Positions 9,870-21,874 of a stretch of 64,000 bases of DNA are shown here, piece after piece. The notes under the pieces were generated by a model. That model worked only from the letters and a program-made list of their open reading frames with translations, ran no database searches and was not told the origin of the DNA. The number at the start of each line of letters is the position of its first letter. Position 1 is the stretch's first letter. Position numbers and translations under genes: made by a program. Origin of the DNA: Gymnopus androsaceus JB14 (Eukaryota; Basidiomycota; Agaricomycetes; Agaricales; Omphalotaceae); NCBI GenBank assembly GCA_009733575.1, contig ML769386.1:186001-250000 (forward strand), written 5' to 3'.

Positions 9870-11612
9870 ATGCGCTCGCTACTAAAACTTGGACGAAAAG
9901 CAAGAAAAGAACAAGGGCAGCTCGGTGGATGGCAGTTCGACGCACTGGACGAGACGAGGCCGGGGCGAGTAATGCCAGGACTACCGCCAGAACTGTGGGT
10001 AGAAATATTGACGATGGCCTCCGAGGCTACTGAGAAAGGGGGAAGCATTGTGTCCTACTCGTTGGTAAGCAAGGCTTGGAATGCGTACTCTCAACCAGCA
10101 CTGTATCATACGATACATATTACCAAGAGTGCGCAGGCCAAAGCCCTGGCTTTGACGTTGCTGTGTCACGTATGCAGCCAAGGGGGTGGAACGTCGGGAA
10201 GTGGAAGGCACATCCGGTACCTGACGCTAGCGACTGCCTCATACGACCGCTGTGATCCTTCAGATATTCTGGTCATTTTCCAGAATGCTACTCATCTAGT
10301 CGGTCTCTATGATTGGTCAAGTATTCGCTGTCCGTTACTTGATCAATACAGTGACTCGCGGACGACTCCAGAGAACTTGTTCGCGTTATTGCTAAAAAGC
10401 GGAACTCTCACATCATTGACTTGGACGAGCTATCCACATCTGACGCATCCCCTTCCAATATCTCCCTTAGATGCTGGCTTTCGTCAGCTCATAACGCTAC
10501 ACATCTACCTTCCAGTCGACACAGACTCGGATTATTCCCTCATTAATCCGTTTAGCCTCCCTTTGCTCAATAGGCTCACTCTCACTCTCTTTGATCCCAT
10601 TGTGAGCAATAAAGGCTACAGCTCTCCCCCGGACAAACTGCTAGGTCTTCTCAGTACCTGGAATCTTCCTGCATTGCGGATTCTCACCATCAACACTCCC
10701 TATACACTGCATGATACTGCAGAAAGCCGACTTGGAGAGGCTTTTTGGGAATTTTTCGCTGCTCATGGTCAACAGCTGGCTGTCCTCGAGTTTGGTCGCT
10801 CTAACCGAGGGGCCTACAGCGTTCCGTATAGCAAAGATGTACAGGAGATGGAGGATAGATGGATTGATGGCCAGGTGAAAGACGTTAATGCTGATCCTGA
10901 TGCCTTCGTCGTTATCGAGCCTCCGTCCCCTTCGACCTTCAAGTTCCCAGTCTCTCTCGCCGCGCTAACGCCCAACCTCCGTACCTTTATCTGCTCCGCA
11001 TCCCTCGCCGGTGATCACACCCAGCTCGAGTGGGGTCTTGAATGGGACTGGACCCACCCTGACTGGCTTGCACCACACCCACTCCTTCCTGCACATCCTA
11101 ACATCACTATGATCGGCATCCGTGACCTTGGCGAGCGAGTGCGCGCGGACTGGGAGGCGAATGATGAAAGCTTCTTCACGCTTTATCATCAGTTATCCTC
11201 ACTACTCCTTCCTTTCTCTTCTACTACCGAGTCATCGTCCACGGAGTCGACGGCACTAGACAGAGACAACATCCCATTCCCAAATCTCAAGTATATCAGG
11301 GATTTGGACCCTGATAGCGATCTTCTGCGTCGAGGTGTGAGGCATCTGGGGAAGGTTAGCTCTCAGGAGCAGACTGCACCTGCTGCCAGGACGACTGAGA
11401 GTTTTAGAAGATGGCGATGGCGATGGCGACGTTCGGCGCCGCCTCTTTCAACCTCCACACAAAATGCCACTCCTCATATTTCTCACTCTACTCTCCTCGG
11501 TCTATGGTCCCGTGTTCTTTCCCGAACCCGTGGCGGTGAGGTATGGCTGGAAGATTGGAGGGGATGGAATCTGACTAGAGGAAATTTGGAGCGGTGGGCA
11601 AGGGGAGTGTAG
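9870..11612 (+). CDS. Intronless F-box protein
   Basis: One uninterrupted frame of 580 residues from the ATG at 9870. I chose this ATG because the two codons before it in frame follow a TTG and not an ATG. A basic N-terminus (MRSLLKLGRKARKEQ) precedes an F-box of about 45 residues, starting PGLPPELWVEILTMAS and ending SLVSKAWNAYSQPALYHTI. The remainder is typical of fungal F-box proteins: a long region with scattered leucine-rich segments, for example SPLDAGFRQLITLHIYLPV, with no strict repeat. An arginine/tryptophan-rich stretch (RRWRWRWRR) lies near residue 510. The likely role is substrate choice in an SCF ubiquitin ligase through Skp1. This protein is unrelated in detail to the F-box cluster at 23-38 kb. 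Confidence 0.75.
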   Translation: MRSLLKLGRKARKEQGQLGGWQFDALDETRPGRVMPGLPPELWVEILTMASEATEKGGSIVSYSLVSKAWNAYSQPALYHTIHITKSAQAKALALTLLCHVCSQGGGTSGSGRHIRYLTLATASYDRCDPSDILVIFQNATHLVGLYDWSSIRCPLLDQYSDSRTTPENLFALLLKSGTLTSLTWTSYPHLTHPLPISPLDAGFRQLITLHIYLPVDTDSDYSLINPFSLPLLNRLTLTLFDPIVSNKGYSSPPDKLLGLLSTWNLPALRILTINTPYTLHDTAESRLGEAFWEFFAAHGQQLAVLEFGRSNRGAYSVPYSKDVQEMEDRWIDGQVKDVNADPDAFVVIEPPSPSTFKFPVSLAALTPNLRTFICSASLAGDHTQLEWGLEWDWTHPDWLAPHPLLPAHPNITMIGIRDLGERVRADWEANDESFFTLYHQLSSLLLPFSSTTESSSTESTALDRDNIPFPNLKYIRDLDPDSDLLRRGVRHLGKVSSQEQTAPAARTTESFRRWRWRWRRSAPPLSTSTQNATPHISHSTLLGLWSRVLSRTRGGEVWLEDWRGWNLTRGNLERWARGV

Positions 11613-12889
11613 GTAGGATGAGGACGTATCTATCTTTTGGTCGTGGTTTCTTTTTCATTTGATTCATTTTCCTGTTTTTCGTGGCTTTTTATTCTCATGT
11701 TGCTTGCTCTATCATCCAAATGGACATTTTCATGTACGAACATCACATCTACACATATCTATTTTACATATCAAATACAAGTATACCCGCTCATTCGCTA
11801 ACTATCTACATACCAACTAACTCGCTCTTTTATACTCACTCTCATTCTTACAGTCTAGTACCGAATTGTCGCTTGTTCGTCTGTGCTTGCTCCAGAAAAA
11901 ACTTTCTCGATGTGGTCTGCTTGTTCTTGACTCGTTTGCTTTGCTTATGCGCCCTGACTCGATACTCCTAGTGCTGAACCTACATATGTACATACGGATT
12001 TTATGCACATCATTTTCTCTGCAAGAAAGTCCCTTTTTTTATTTCGCACCAAAACGATTAGCGGCTCAATTCCGCAAGTCTTTCTCCATTCAGGGATTAC
12101 AACTAAATCGTACGGAAGTGGCTCAGCTCATTATTTTCCTTTCATCTTCTGGTATGTTTTCCGTACGTCTTCACGGGTTCAGCTTTGTTCTTGGCTTTCA
12201 GTTCCGCCTCGCTTGCCATCCTGTTTTGCTCCAGTCTTTCATCTATTATCCACATACAGTCGTGTCACGGTCGATATAATTCTCTCTCTTCCATTTTCCG
12301 CTTCTACTCCAATTGCAATGACCCAGAGTCTCGCGCATGATGTCTCCTAATCACCTCGTCGGAAAGACAGAAGCTGGTCGGAACTATCGTCCTCGTTTGG
12401 GATTCACTTGGGATATTGGTCTAAAAACTCGACCTAATCCGACTACGATGTTTAAGTAGACACCCTGCGCGCGAAGGCCTCATTCTTCTACGCTGTTGGT
12501 TTATTTCGGGGCTATGAAAAGTCAAGGAGTTAACTAGAAATTACGATGCTAAAAGCTCGAGAGTACTTATTGATGAAGCCCGCTGGTGTATGTTTTTGGT
12601 ATCGCAAGAGAGTACGCATGTCTCTTTTGGTGACTAGTCACTCACTTCAGACTACATGTTTTGAGCGAGAAGTAATTGAAGTTTAGTTTGACTTCAGCAC
12701 TTATACGTCCGCTTTCAATTGTACAACTAATGCTATAATTTCTTTTTACTTGTACAGCTATTGATAACAACGTCCTAAATCTCACTAAGTAATAGTAAGT
12801 ATCTATCTGCTACTGAAAACGCAAACCACATCAAAACCCCATAAACCACCCACGGTCTGTTGGGGATTACCGTTTGTGACGCGCTGTTG
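11613..12889. other. Intergenic, no gene seen
   Basis: About 1.3 kb lies between the F-box gene and the convergent cutinase gene. Pyrimidine-rich sequence on the plus strand creates several short ORFs without any recognisable feature. The segment just after 11612 is probably the F-box gene 3' UTR. Nothing else can be supported. Confidence 0.5.
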
Positions 12890-13711
12890 CTACTGGATAC
12901 TCTGAACGATGAATGCAGCGCTCGCCGGTGTATCAGCCCCATACGTCCTGTATATCAATTAATGGGTTCAATGAGAAGAAGAAAATCGAAAACAAAAACA
13001 GGACTAACAAATGAGGCTCAAGAACAAGATCTCCGTGCTCGCAGATATCATCGCCGGTGTGGCAAGTAACCTTCAGATTGGGTATTCCAGTGACGTCGGT
13101 TCCATTATCGGGATCCCCGAAAATAACCGCAGCGTTTATGCGCGAGCTAACGTCTGCACTGAGCAATTTGGCGGAGTTGTGCACTAGTTGGCCTCCTTGA
13201 CTGTATCCTGCAGTCACGATTTTGGCCTACATATAAACAGTAAGTGGTTATTATCCTAGTGAGATCAAGAAACTGCCTACATTCGGACAAGAGGTGGCAG
13301 CATTGGTAAGCTAATAGGCAAAGTCAGTAAGTAGGATTCCAGCCGCTGAAGGTAACGTACATCGTCTGCCATGGTCTGCGAGCCTTGCGGATCACCACCT
13401 TCAAGGAATCCCGGGATACTAGCCGGGTAGTCGACCCCTTGGAAGGATAATGTCTGGCCTCCGAGTTGGGATTGCAATGCTTGCTGCAGAGGCGGCCCAA
13501 CAATAACGCCAATTGGTGCAGGTTCCGTCGTTCCACGAGCGAAAATCACCTATAGTGAAAATGAGTTTTTGGCTTTTTATGTACTCGAATAGACACCAAC
13601 CATTAGATCGGCGCATTGGGTAGAATTAGCAGCCTGTCGTATGACGGTTGGTGCCGTGAGAACTGGTACCAAAAGCCCGAGGGTCACAAAAGTAGAGAAG
13701 AGGGAAAACAT
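12890..13711 (-). CDS. Secreted cutinase (CE5)
   Basis: Proposed join on the minus strand: 13711-13601, 13549-13361, 13310-13281, 13226-13009, 12947-12890, giving 201 residues with all GT-AG introns. A signal peptide is visible (MFSLFSTFVTLGLLVPVLTA). The mature protein has the cutinase fold landmarks in order: FARGTTEP near the start, the nucleophile elbow GYSQGG, the aspartate loop CHTGDDICEHG and the histidine block HLTYGADTPASAAFIVQ. The paired cysteines of the family are present. Length and order match CE5 cutinases; acetylxylan esterase, a close relative, is less likely because the elbow reads GYSQGG. It acts outside the cell on cutin or related polyesters. A TATA-like CATAAAAG lies about 90 bp upstream on the minus strand. 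Confidence 0.9.
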
Positions 13712-14292
13712 GGCTGCTCAGCAGTGGAGAACAAGTTGAATAGAGAGCGAAAGGCAAGTAAGGGAAGATGATTTCAGGGTTACCGCTCCAAGTTGGCTTT
13801 TATGCTGGTCGGAAGCACACTGAGGGTCTGCACCCGTTGCAAAGAATTTCTAGAAGACAAAAGCTGTAGAGGAACGTAGGTGGTCTCCAAGCTTTACTGC
13901 AGCCTCATTCATTCTTTGAGCCTGCAACATTCCAATCAAATATGGTCGAATGATCGACGATCATCTAGACTACATCCGGAGTTGTGTTGCTCATGAACTC
14001 GACTACTACTGCAACCCAGAACTAAGGGCAAATAACAATAGGAAATAGGTGGAAATGAAGGTAACGCCTGCAGGTTTGATCCAGCTTGATCCATCCGGTC
14101 GGTTGAATCGTGTCACCGGTCTTGACCAAGTTGTGCTCTCGTATCTCAACGTCCTGGAGCCTCTATAACGATGTTATACTGCGTGATATTCGAGCTATTC
14201 GCGTCAAAACTTGTAGATGACGCTAGTAGTTCGGAAGAACGGAATCTGCACGTGTTTTTCGTTCCGGCTTTCCGCTCCTGCTCTTGACTGCC
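13712..14292. other. Divergent intergenic region
   Basis: About 580 bp separate the cutinase (minus) from the M28 peptidase (plus), so the two genes may share a regulatory region. I see no ORF with features, and no repeated operator-like motif that I can defend. Part of the peptidase leader exon may lie here, because its start is uncertain. Confidence 0.45.
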
Positions 14293-16266
14293 ATGAAAGG
14301 ACCTCTCCCGTTGATTGTTGTGGCTCCTTTCGGTAATTCGCTCTTCGAATACTCTTGCCTTTCCGGAAATTTCTACGGCAACTATAGAGATGGATCCCAA
14401 ACACGCTCTATTATGATTACGGACGAGTTTTGTGTAGATTCATGGGCGTCGTCTGCATCCGCCTCCTTATCGGCTTCCTTTGCACCTGTAATCCAAGGCT
14501 TCCAACAACTCGTTTGGGTGGAAGAGGAAGCTGTTGATAGTTCTCTCAAGTCTTCAACCGCCGAAGACGAGTTTGAACAGTTCCTTGAACGTTTATCCTC
14601 GCCTGCTGTGATACCTATAGAGTCTTATCTTGACTCGGAGCAACATATCATGGTGAATACCGAACAGGGCTCTACCTATGAATTATTCTATCGGACTCCA
14701 ACAGCTGCTCTTCTATCTGTGAGCTCCCATGTTGCTCTTCATCTAGACACAATCCTTCCCCGATACTGGAAGTCAACGCCTCTGCCTTCTTCACCAGTGG
14801 AATTCATTCCCGTCCCACCTTCAGCCGTTGAACCGATTAAATCCGTCCTTTCCACCCTCGCTTTCAGCCCTACCGTTGCATCTCTTGTCAATAACATCTC
14901 GATCCCCCAAATGAAAAATGATATCAGATTCCTAACGGGTGAAGATGGTCAATCCGGCATAGTATCCCGTCATTCGTTTGTGGAAGGCTCTAGAGTTGCT
15001 GCTGCGTGGCTTCTGGCGCGCTTTGTAGAGACTGGAGCTACGTGTCAGCTCAAACCGTTCCTGCAAGGTTTGCCTTTTTTTTTTTGTAGACAGACGTGAA
15101 TATATACTCACCGATATGATACCCAGGTTTCGCTCCCAATGTTGTCTGGCAAGTGGTTATGGTTACTATTAAATTAAGCAGTTTCTGACATTTTCCATTC
15201 ATTGTAGCCGCTATGATTCTGTTGTAAATACGACTGGAACCGTTATCATCAGTGGGCATTATGATAGTCGCGGCTCTTTTGGGTCTACCCGTGCACCAGG
15301 TGGAGATGATGATGGTTCAGTACGTCCGCTTCCTATCCATGTTTTTTTGCTAATTGTTTACTCACTCATTGGTTTTTTTTTATTAGGGTACATATGTCGC
15401 CGTGATACACTTGATGTCAAGCTTACCCTTCCTTCAGGAACAACGGCTGTTCTTAGCATTGCTCGAACAATTGCACGCACTGGCGTGAAATTCCATCAAA
15501 ATGTGGAACTTGTTGCCTTTGCCGGTGAAGAGCAAGGTAAGGCGGTTACAATAAATTCACGAACGCCCGTCTCAATCTGAAATTTCAGGCCTCTATGGAT
15601 CTCGTGCTTATGCTCGTAAGTATCGGTTCCTTTCTCAGGCTAATTCCTAACTCTCGTCTGCAGGTGAACTACGGCAGTTGAACGCAAACGTCACCCTCAT
15701 GGTGCAAGCAGACATGCTTGCATACCGCAAGCCGGGTGAACCTATGCAGCTCGGTCTACCAGATAGGTATGCAGTCTTTTTTTTTCTTTTTCCGCAAGTC
15801 TCCCAACGCTACATATGCAGAATTGGAACTCCGGAAGTGGCCCAGCTTGTCGCCAACATCTCGGCCTTATATAGCCCTGAACTTGAAGTTGGCTTTACAC
15901 CTGCATGCTGTAGTGATCATCAAGTACGGATATTTGTTCAATGCTCATCTACGCTTCATCTTATTCTTCCACGCAGTCCTTCCATGATCAAGGATTCCCT
16001 TCAACTCAGGTTTTCGAGAGAGCAGGGCCTAGTAAGTGCCAGCCTTGGTTATTGATCGTTGATAACACAGTTTTTCTATGCAGTCGCAGATCCTATGTAC
16101 CATAACAGTGGAGATCTGAGTGACCGTGAAGGGTATGACTTTGACCAGCTGAAAGCAATTGCAAAGGTTCAGGTGAGTGTGTTTTCGTATGCTCCCAGTA
16201 CATTCTCAATTGTATCTCCAGTTTGGTACCATTCTTCATTTTGCTGGGTTTGAAGTCAGCAAATAG
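14293..16266 (+). CDS. M28-family aminopeptidase
   Basis: Several exons encode a zinc-dependent M28 exopeptidase. The first exon (14293 to about 15067) is a propeptide-like domain ending CQLKPFLQ. A 22 bp exon (15127-15148) and an exon from 15208 then give VIISGHYDSRGSFGS, the first zinc histidine, and APGGDDDGS, the bridging aspartate. GEEQGLYGSRAYA provides the catalytic glutamate pair, QADMLAY the next zinc aspartate, and DPMYHNSGDLSDREGYD the last histidine. The stop is at 16264. The intron at 15149-15207 has a GC donor, needed to give NVVCRYDS. The junction after GGDDDGS is awkward: the strong GTACGT donor at 15320 leaves the frame one base out, so a weaker donor or an indel may exist. 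The N-terminal start is uncertain, because MKGPLPLIVVAPFG is a poor signal peptide. Confidence 0.8.
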
Positions 16267-16375
16267 AGTCTGCTGCATTTATAATATTTAGTGACATGCC
16301 AGTGTCTGCAATGAGCGTATTTAGCATAGTAAGTAGGCTCTTTATGATTAATAGATATGTGGGGAGAAAACTGTC

Positions 16376-17850
16376 CTAGCAATCGTCTTCGAATCCAGTA
16401 GCTTCTCGAATGGAGTCGAGTAAAATGTCATTTGAGTCGCCTCCTGCTTCCCACATAGCAAATCCAGCCAGACCGTACTGTTGAATAAAGTTTCCTTTGG
16501 CTGCGAACGATTCTGCATTGTCGAAAGAGATCATCAACTCATTATCCTCATCGTACACGTAGGGCTATGAAAAAAAAATGAGTTGAGAGTCATTTTCGAG
16601 CATTGTTGCTTACCGTTTGACTGCAGCTATCGTATCTGGAAGGATAGGCAGAAGTGAAGTTTCCTTCGGCAGTAAGGTATCCACGTTCAATCAAGCTCCA
16701 AAAATCGTAGACTCCTATCAAAGAAATCAGCGTTGTCTATATATGTCAGCACGTAGTCCCACTTACCTCCATTAGTTTCAAGTAGGCCACAGGCATCGGG
16801 TACGGTTGCAGCATTGTCCCAAGAATCACCAAGGGGGAAATCACTGGCATTGAAAGTGGGATAAGCCGCGAGTTGCGTGGTGGATCCCGGTACAAAGGCA
16901 GAAGTCTTGTTGACGCTGAAGGAGTGGCCGTAGCTGGCAACACCGAGGACTATTTTTTCCAACGGCACTCCAGCAGCGTGCCATGCAGTGACTGCAGAGA
17001 CTGCCGATCCCTGCTGATTCTCCGGAGCGGCACAAGAATCATTGAGGGGAGAATTCGGCCCAACAGCAGTGCTCCAGGAGCCCCATATATCATAGTTCAT
17101 TAACATCAGTCGATCAAAGACGGAAACGAAAGCAGAGACGTTGGTCAAAGCACTTCCGGTGGAGTCCAAGAAGGGCGTAATCGCTGTGGCAGCGGATAGG
17201 GTAAGCTTGGCACCGACGGGGTCAGCACGGAGCTCCTGAAGGAAGGCCAAGAAATTGGATGTATCGTTGGCGCCAACGATATTGCAACCAATACCTTGGT
17301 CGTTTGGGTATTCCCAGTCGAAATTGATTCCGTCCAAAGAATACTTGGTGGCGAAATCGGTAATTGCCTTGACAAAGAGTGTACGATTTTCTGCGGAGCC
17401 AACGGATGACGAAAAGTATATAGAGCCACCCCAGCCACCTACGGAGACATGCGCGTTGACACCCTACCAGAAATCAGGATTGCTGGTTGATAGCCAGAGG
17501 GGAAAGGACGTACATGAGCATGAGCTTGTTCAACAAAGGAAGGGAGCGCAGAACCATCGCTGCCGTTCAGGGTTATGGTTCGCGTATCAGCAGTAGGCAC
17601 TCTGTGAAATTAATCAGCGTCGATCCCTGGGCAGTATATATATGTATACGTACGCGAACGAGTAATATATATCAGTGTATTTGGACCAGCTAATGTTCCT
17701 CAATCCAAATGTCGGAGTGGCATCTGTGATATGCCAACCTGCGAGCCACGTTGAAGAAATCATCTTCGTCTCCGTTTGAGGTGTTCGAGCATTTACGAAA
17801 GAAAGAAAGATTAACGAAAGGGTGAAAAGGGTTGCAGTAGAGTGAACCAT
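16376..17850 (-). CDS. Secreted GH18 chitinase
   Basis: Proposed join on the minus strand: 17850-17654, 17601-17514, 17463-16767, 16714-16614, 16564-16376, giving 423 residues. The start MVHSTATLFTLSLIFLSFVNA is a signal peptide; the in-frame methionine further upstream is less likely. The GH18 barrel landmarks are complete: HVSVGGWGGS (beta-3), LDGINFDWEYP with the DxxDxDxE catalytic signature, LMLMNYDIWG (beta-6 substrate residues) and FAMWEAGGDSND near the C-terminus (beta-8 tryptophan). There is no carbohydrate-binding module and no GPI signal, so it is a simple secreted endo- or exochitinase of class V type. It cleaves chitin in the cell wall, in its own growth or in prey or debris. The gene is convergent with the M28 peptidase (110 bp apart). 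Confidence 0.92.
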
Positions 17851-17887
17851 CACGGTGTGGGGTGGAAGAAGGAGGGATGAAGACGTT

Positions 17888-17895
17888 ATTTTATA
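17888..17895 (-). promoter_or_regulatory. TATA box of the chitinase gene
   Basis: TATAAAAT on the minus strand lies about 38 bp upstream of the chosen ATG, which supports starting the chitinase at 17850 rather than at the upstream in-frame codon. Confidence 0.45.
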
Positions 17896-18094
17896 TGGTT
17901 CAAGAGGGATCATCAGTTCGCGAAAACGGAAACGCGGAAACCTCGTGGCTTTGACTTCTTAAGGAAACACTTGCTCCTTCCGACGATGTTCGTATTCGGA
18001 TTAACTACAATTCGCCAATTCGCTCACTTTTCAAACACAGATCATTACAATCATACTGATCATACACTGGAGCTCACTGGAACCGAACGAGGCC

Positions 18095-21000
18095 TCAAAC
18101 ATCATCAACGTTTAAAACCTCAACCTGTCCACCCTTCTCCAACACCGCAATCTTTTTCTTTTCCAGAGAAGCTTTGACAGGGTTAGGACTCTGAATAACG
18201 AAGAAGAATCAGTTTGCAATTACTCGACAGCCCGGATTAAACACTAACCTCGAAAATTTCATTCAATTCCTCCCTGTCAGAGTTATTGTCAGATAAAGTC
18301 AAGCCACAGAAAATCAAGGTGCATACAGAGTTCGGCCCCGTGTTTCAACCGCGAACAGATAGATCATCGCAGCCTCGAACAGATCCCAACATACATACAC
18401 GATGTAGTACTATTTAAAGATCTTTAACGGGTGGATCAATGCAAAATAAGGACACTACTGCACCTTCCACTGAATATTTTGCAGCGCAATTGGCCCCGCA
18501 TAAGTGCCAACGAGTCCCGCACAACTCACTGCCAAGGAGTACCTAAAATTATGTCAAAAGCTGCACAAGCACAAACGTTGCACGAATAACCTACACTGCC
18601 ATTCCTTTAGCGCTGTTCTTGAAATCAGTTATTGATCCATTAATTCATCGATTACTGTACGTACCGAGTGTTGTTGGCAAGAGATTCAGTCGGTATCAAT
18701 GCTTGCAGTGGAGTATATGCGAAACTGTAAACAAATCCAAAGAGGACTTGTCCCGTGAAGCAATTTCAATTAAGGTCGTGTAAAAAGGAAACTAAACAAA
18801 CACTCACAAATGAACGCGATGGCTGCATTAGCACCAGCGGGATTGGCGTCGTTTCCACCAAACTCGGCGGTGCAAACTGAGAGCATACATTTAACGCTCT
18901 AAAACCCCCATACAACCAATCATACTTACCAGTCACGATAATGAGGGCAAAAGCGCTGGCTAATGTTCCCCAAAACCACATAGTTCGTCTTCCGACTAGC
19001 ATAAATCATTAGCAACATCCACAGCCAAACATCTGGAAAAACCCACTTGTGTCACAGAGAGAAGTTCCAATAGAGGCACCAATGGCCGAGACAATCGTAT
19101 TAACAAAGTTCAGAACTAAACGGCGTTCCTGAGATTCTACCCCCGCATTCTTAAACAGCACAGTGAGGAAATATCTGGTGACTGTGAGCGGAAGCCGGAG
19201 AGATAATAATAAGAGACCTCACCCGAGACCGTTCCCAGACCACTGTCCAAAGAATCCCATCATTAGCATCATGAGTGTCCTGTAACGAGCGTTCCGAGTA
19301 TTGACAAGCTCAGAGTAGTCCCACCTAAGTCAAACTCTTAGCGTTGTCGTGCAGAGGCATGGAAGACTGAGTACCGTACCATCGCTTATCCGAGGCATCG
19401 AGCTTAATGGACGACTCGAACTCCTTCAGTTCGAGCTGAACTAATGGAGAATTCACGTCTCCATTACCATGATACTTTGCAAGGACTTCGGCGGCTTTAT
19501 CAGTCTTGCCCGCAGATACATACTATAATGACCCGGAGGTTTAGATTGATACCGGACATCGCTCCATTAAACGACTCACCCATCGCGGAGACTAAGAAGT
19601 TGGAATCAGCAATAAATTTAAAAAGAAAGCGCAGGAAAGCGCACCTCGGGTAAGAGCCATACAAAGGTAAGCAAAATACCCGCTGGTATAATCTGGGATA
19701 TGGATTAAGTAAAGAGCACATGAACCCAAGCAAAAAAAATAGACACCTGGATTGCAAGGGGGGCTCGCCAGGATGTAGCTATGTGTTCACATTTAGATCT
19801 GGATCGCCAGGGGTCTACTTGAGGACGTACAAGAGCTGAGCTTGCCGGTAGCAATGGAAATACCGGTGCAGAGCATGGAACCCGCATAATAGAAGGCTAT
19901 ATTTACCATCATTGTGAGAATGCCTCCAAAGAGTCTAACATAGAAAACTCACTGTTGAACCTAAATGATATACGAATTAGAGATCACTTCAAGAGTAAAC
20001 ATGGGAAATATTTCACTCACAGTCCAGTTAAACGTCCTCTCCACTGAAATAGTGTCCTTGAGCTGTGATCCTTCCCGAGAGCAAAAGACACATACCTGAG
20101 GGGGTGACATTTCAACAACATATGACGGACACGCAGTAGCGGTGATGGAAACGCCAAGTCCCAGAACGAAACGACCGGCCAAAAGGTAAGATTTATCCTT
20201 AGCTGTGGTGATGGTAATGGCACCTTCCAAAGTCTTCAGGATTGACCGAGTACGTTTAGCGATATCATAGCTCACCTATAATGATAATCAAGGCCCCAGT
20301 AAACTAGCAAATAACAATCAGGGAAAATTCGACCAGAGTAGAGAGTGAGTGACAATACCATTCCGCCTCGACGTCCGAATTTGCCATCTGTGAGCGGGCC
20401 AGCTAACCCGACGCCCACAATACTCCCTGTTACTGATTAGGGTCAATTCATGGTGCATTTTAGGGATGTACATACCTATTTGGTACTATTCGGGAGAATT
20501 TTAAACAGGAATACTTTGAAACTGAATAAGAGTACTCACTATGCCGAAAATGAGGGCAGTGGCTGTTTGTGATATTTTTTAGAGACAAAAGAAGCGTATG
20601 GCGGTCGAAGAGGAAACTCACCTGTTCCGACTCCTCCACCAGAATCGGTACCAGATATTCCGAAGTAGTTCAAGTATTGGCTATCAGGTCATCAATATAA
20701 CATTCGTTATCAATCGCAGAGGAATACATACTCCATGCCGTTGACTGCACTCATGACCTTTGAGGAATAGCAAAGTTAACTTTGAAGGGCGATAATAAAT
20801 GAATATGCCCTTACTGAACCGTCAAATCCGTTCGCCATACTACCCATAAACGCAACGACCAGAATGAGATACAACTGAAGGAGCCCGGTAAGTTATATTT
20901 CATCGACAAAAGCACAAGAATTTACCTGAAGGGATGCCCGAGAAAGCGGATTGAGTTTTGCGCTCGAGGTTAACGCAGCTGCATAATCAGCGTTCTCCAC

Positions 21001-21117
21001 TTCAAGCACTTTCGCGCCCTCTCTCTGGGCTTCAGTGATAGGTATAGCATGATGTTCTTGTTTCTCGTCCATAGGAGAGCCAGGGTCGGCATGCTCTTTG
21101 ACAGAGGAGTCGGACAT
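18095..21117 (-). CDS. MFS sugar transporter
   Basis: A gene with many short exons on the minus strand. The first exon encodes a hydrophilic N-terminus (MSDSSVKEHADPGSPMDEKQ). Transmembrane exons follow, including LVVAFMGSMANGFDGS (helix 1) and a GPLTDGKFGRRGG loop, the GRR signature between helices 2 and 3. AGRFVLGLGVSITATACPSY and VVEMSPPQ form the sugar-porter signature after helix 4. Near the end, VETRGRTLEELNEIFE corresponds to the PETKG motif after helix 12, and the protein closes with a cytosolic tail ending GGQVEVLNVDDV. The order and signatures fit the fungal hexose or lactose-permease-like branch, a 12-helix plasma-membrane proton symporter. Exact substrate cannot be read from sequence. 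It lies next to the secreted hydrolases, which suits uptake of released sugars. I count at least twelve introns but did not fix every junction. Confidence 0.85.
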
Positions 21118-21189
21118 CGTCGGTTAGTTGTGCGGAGATTCCGAAGGTGAGACGAAAGTCCAACAATCTTTCTCCCGTTCCGTGTGTGG

Positions 21190-21197
21190 TTTATATA
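21190..21197 (-). promoter_or_regulatory. TATA box of the sugar transporter gene
   Basis: TATATAAA on the minus strand sits 73 bp upstream of the ATG at 21117, in the expected range for a fungal TATA-containing gene. Confidence 0.5.
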
Positions 21198-21874
21198 AGT
21201 ACTTGGTTCGGATTCTAATGAATTGTTCCCATGAACCGTGCCGGTATTAATCCTTGTCCTAATGCGAAGTTTATTGATATGCGGGAACTAAAGAATTCGT
21301 CTGATTCGAATGCTTGTTTCCTCCCCCACAGTTTTTAAGTATTTGTTGAGCATTGAAATGTATTGCATGTCGGAGATGAGGCGCACCGTCGACAGGATCT
21401 TACACAGAATTGATCTGAGTAAAGGGAGGACAAGAGAAGAGGCGTAAGAAGAAACGGAGAGTAGTCGGAGAATGCTTCTTCTAGATGCGTCTGGTGATTA
21501 AGCTTCAATTGAAGCCGACCGTGCTGTAAAGAAGGTACGTCCGAAATTGCGCCGCGTTGTGATAAGATGGAGCAAATTAAAAAAAAACTGAATTCTACAA
21601 CACATTCACCAGCGGCAACATCCCGATCCACCATTATTATATCTGCAGCGCTGTACCTTACTTGGAAACTAAAATATGAGCGAATCCAAGCGATAGATAA
21701 TTTGAACACCTTATTCCATTGCAATGACATTCGCTACCGCCGTCGTATGGGAATGAAAAGAATTTAATAGGAAATAACGGTCTGACCATTTCTGTACAGG
21801 TCATTAGCTAGAAGGTGTTGTGGAATAATTAAATACACATGCATAACCATACATGAGCAACAAACCACCTGGTT
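21198..21874. other. Intergenic, no gene seen
   Basis: Upstream region of the transporter and 3' flank of the SET-domain gene, both on the minus strand. Small ORFs in both directions carry no features. I see nothing else. Confidence 0.5.

Noticed and set aside
11681..12350. Plus-strand ORFs downstream of the F-box gene
   Set aside because: Pyrimidine-rich low-complexity sequence, overlapping frames, no domain or signal peptide with a plausible mature protein.
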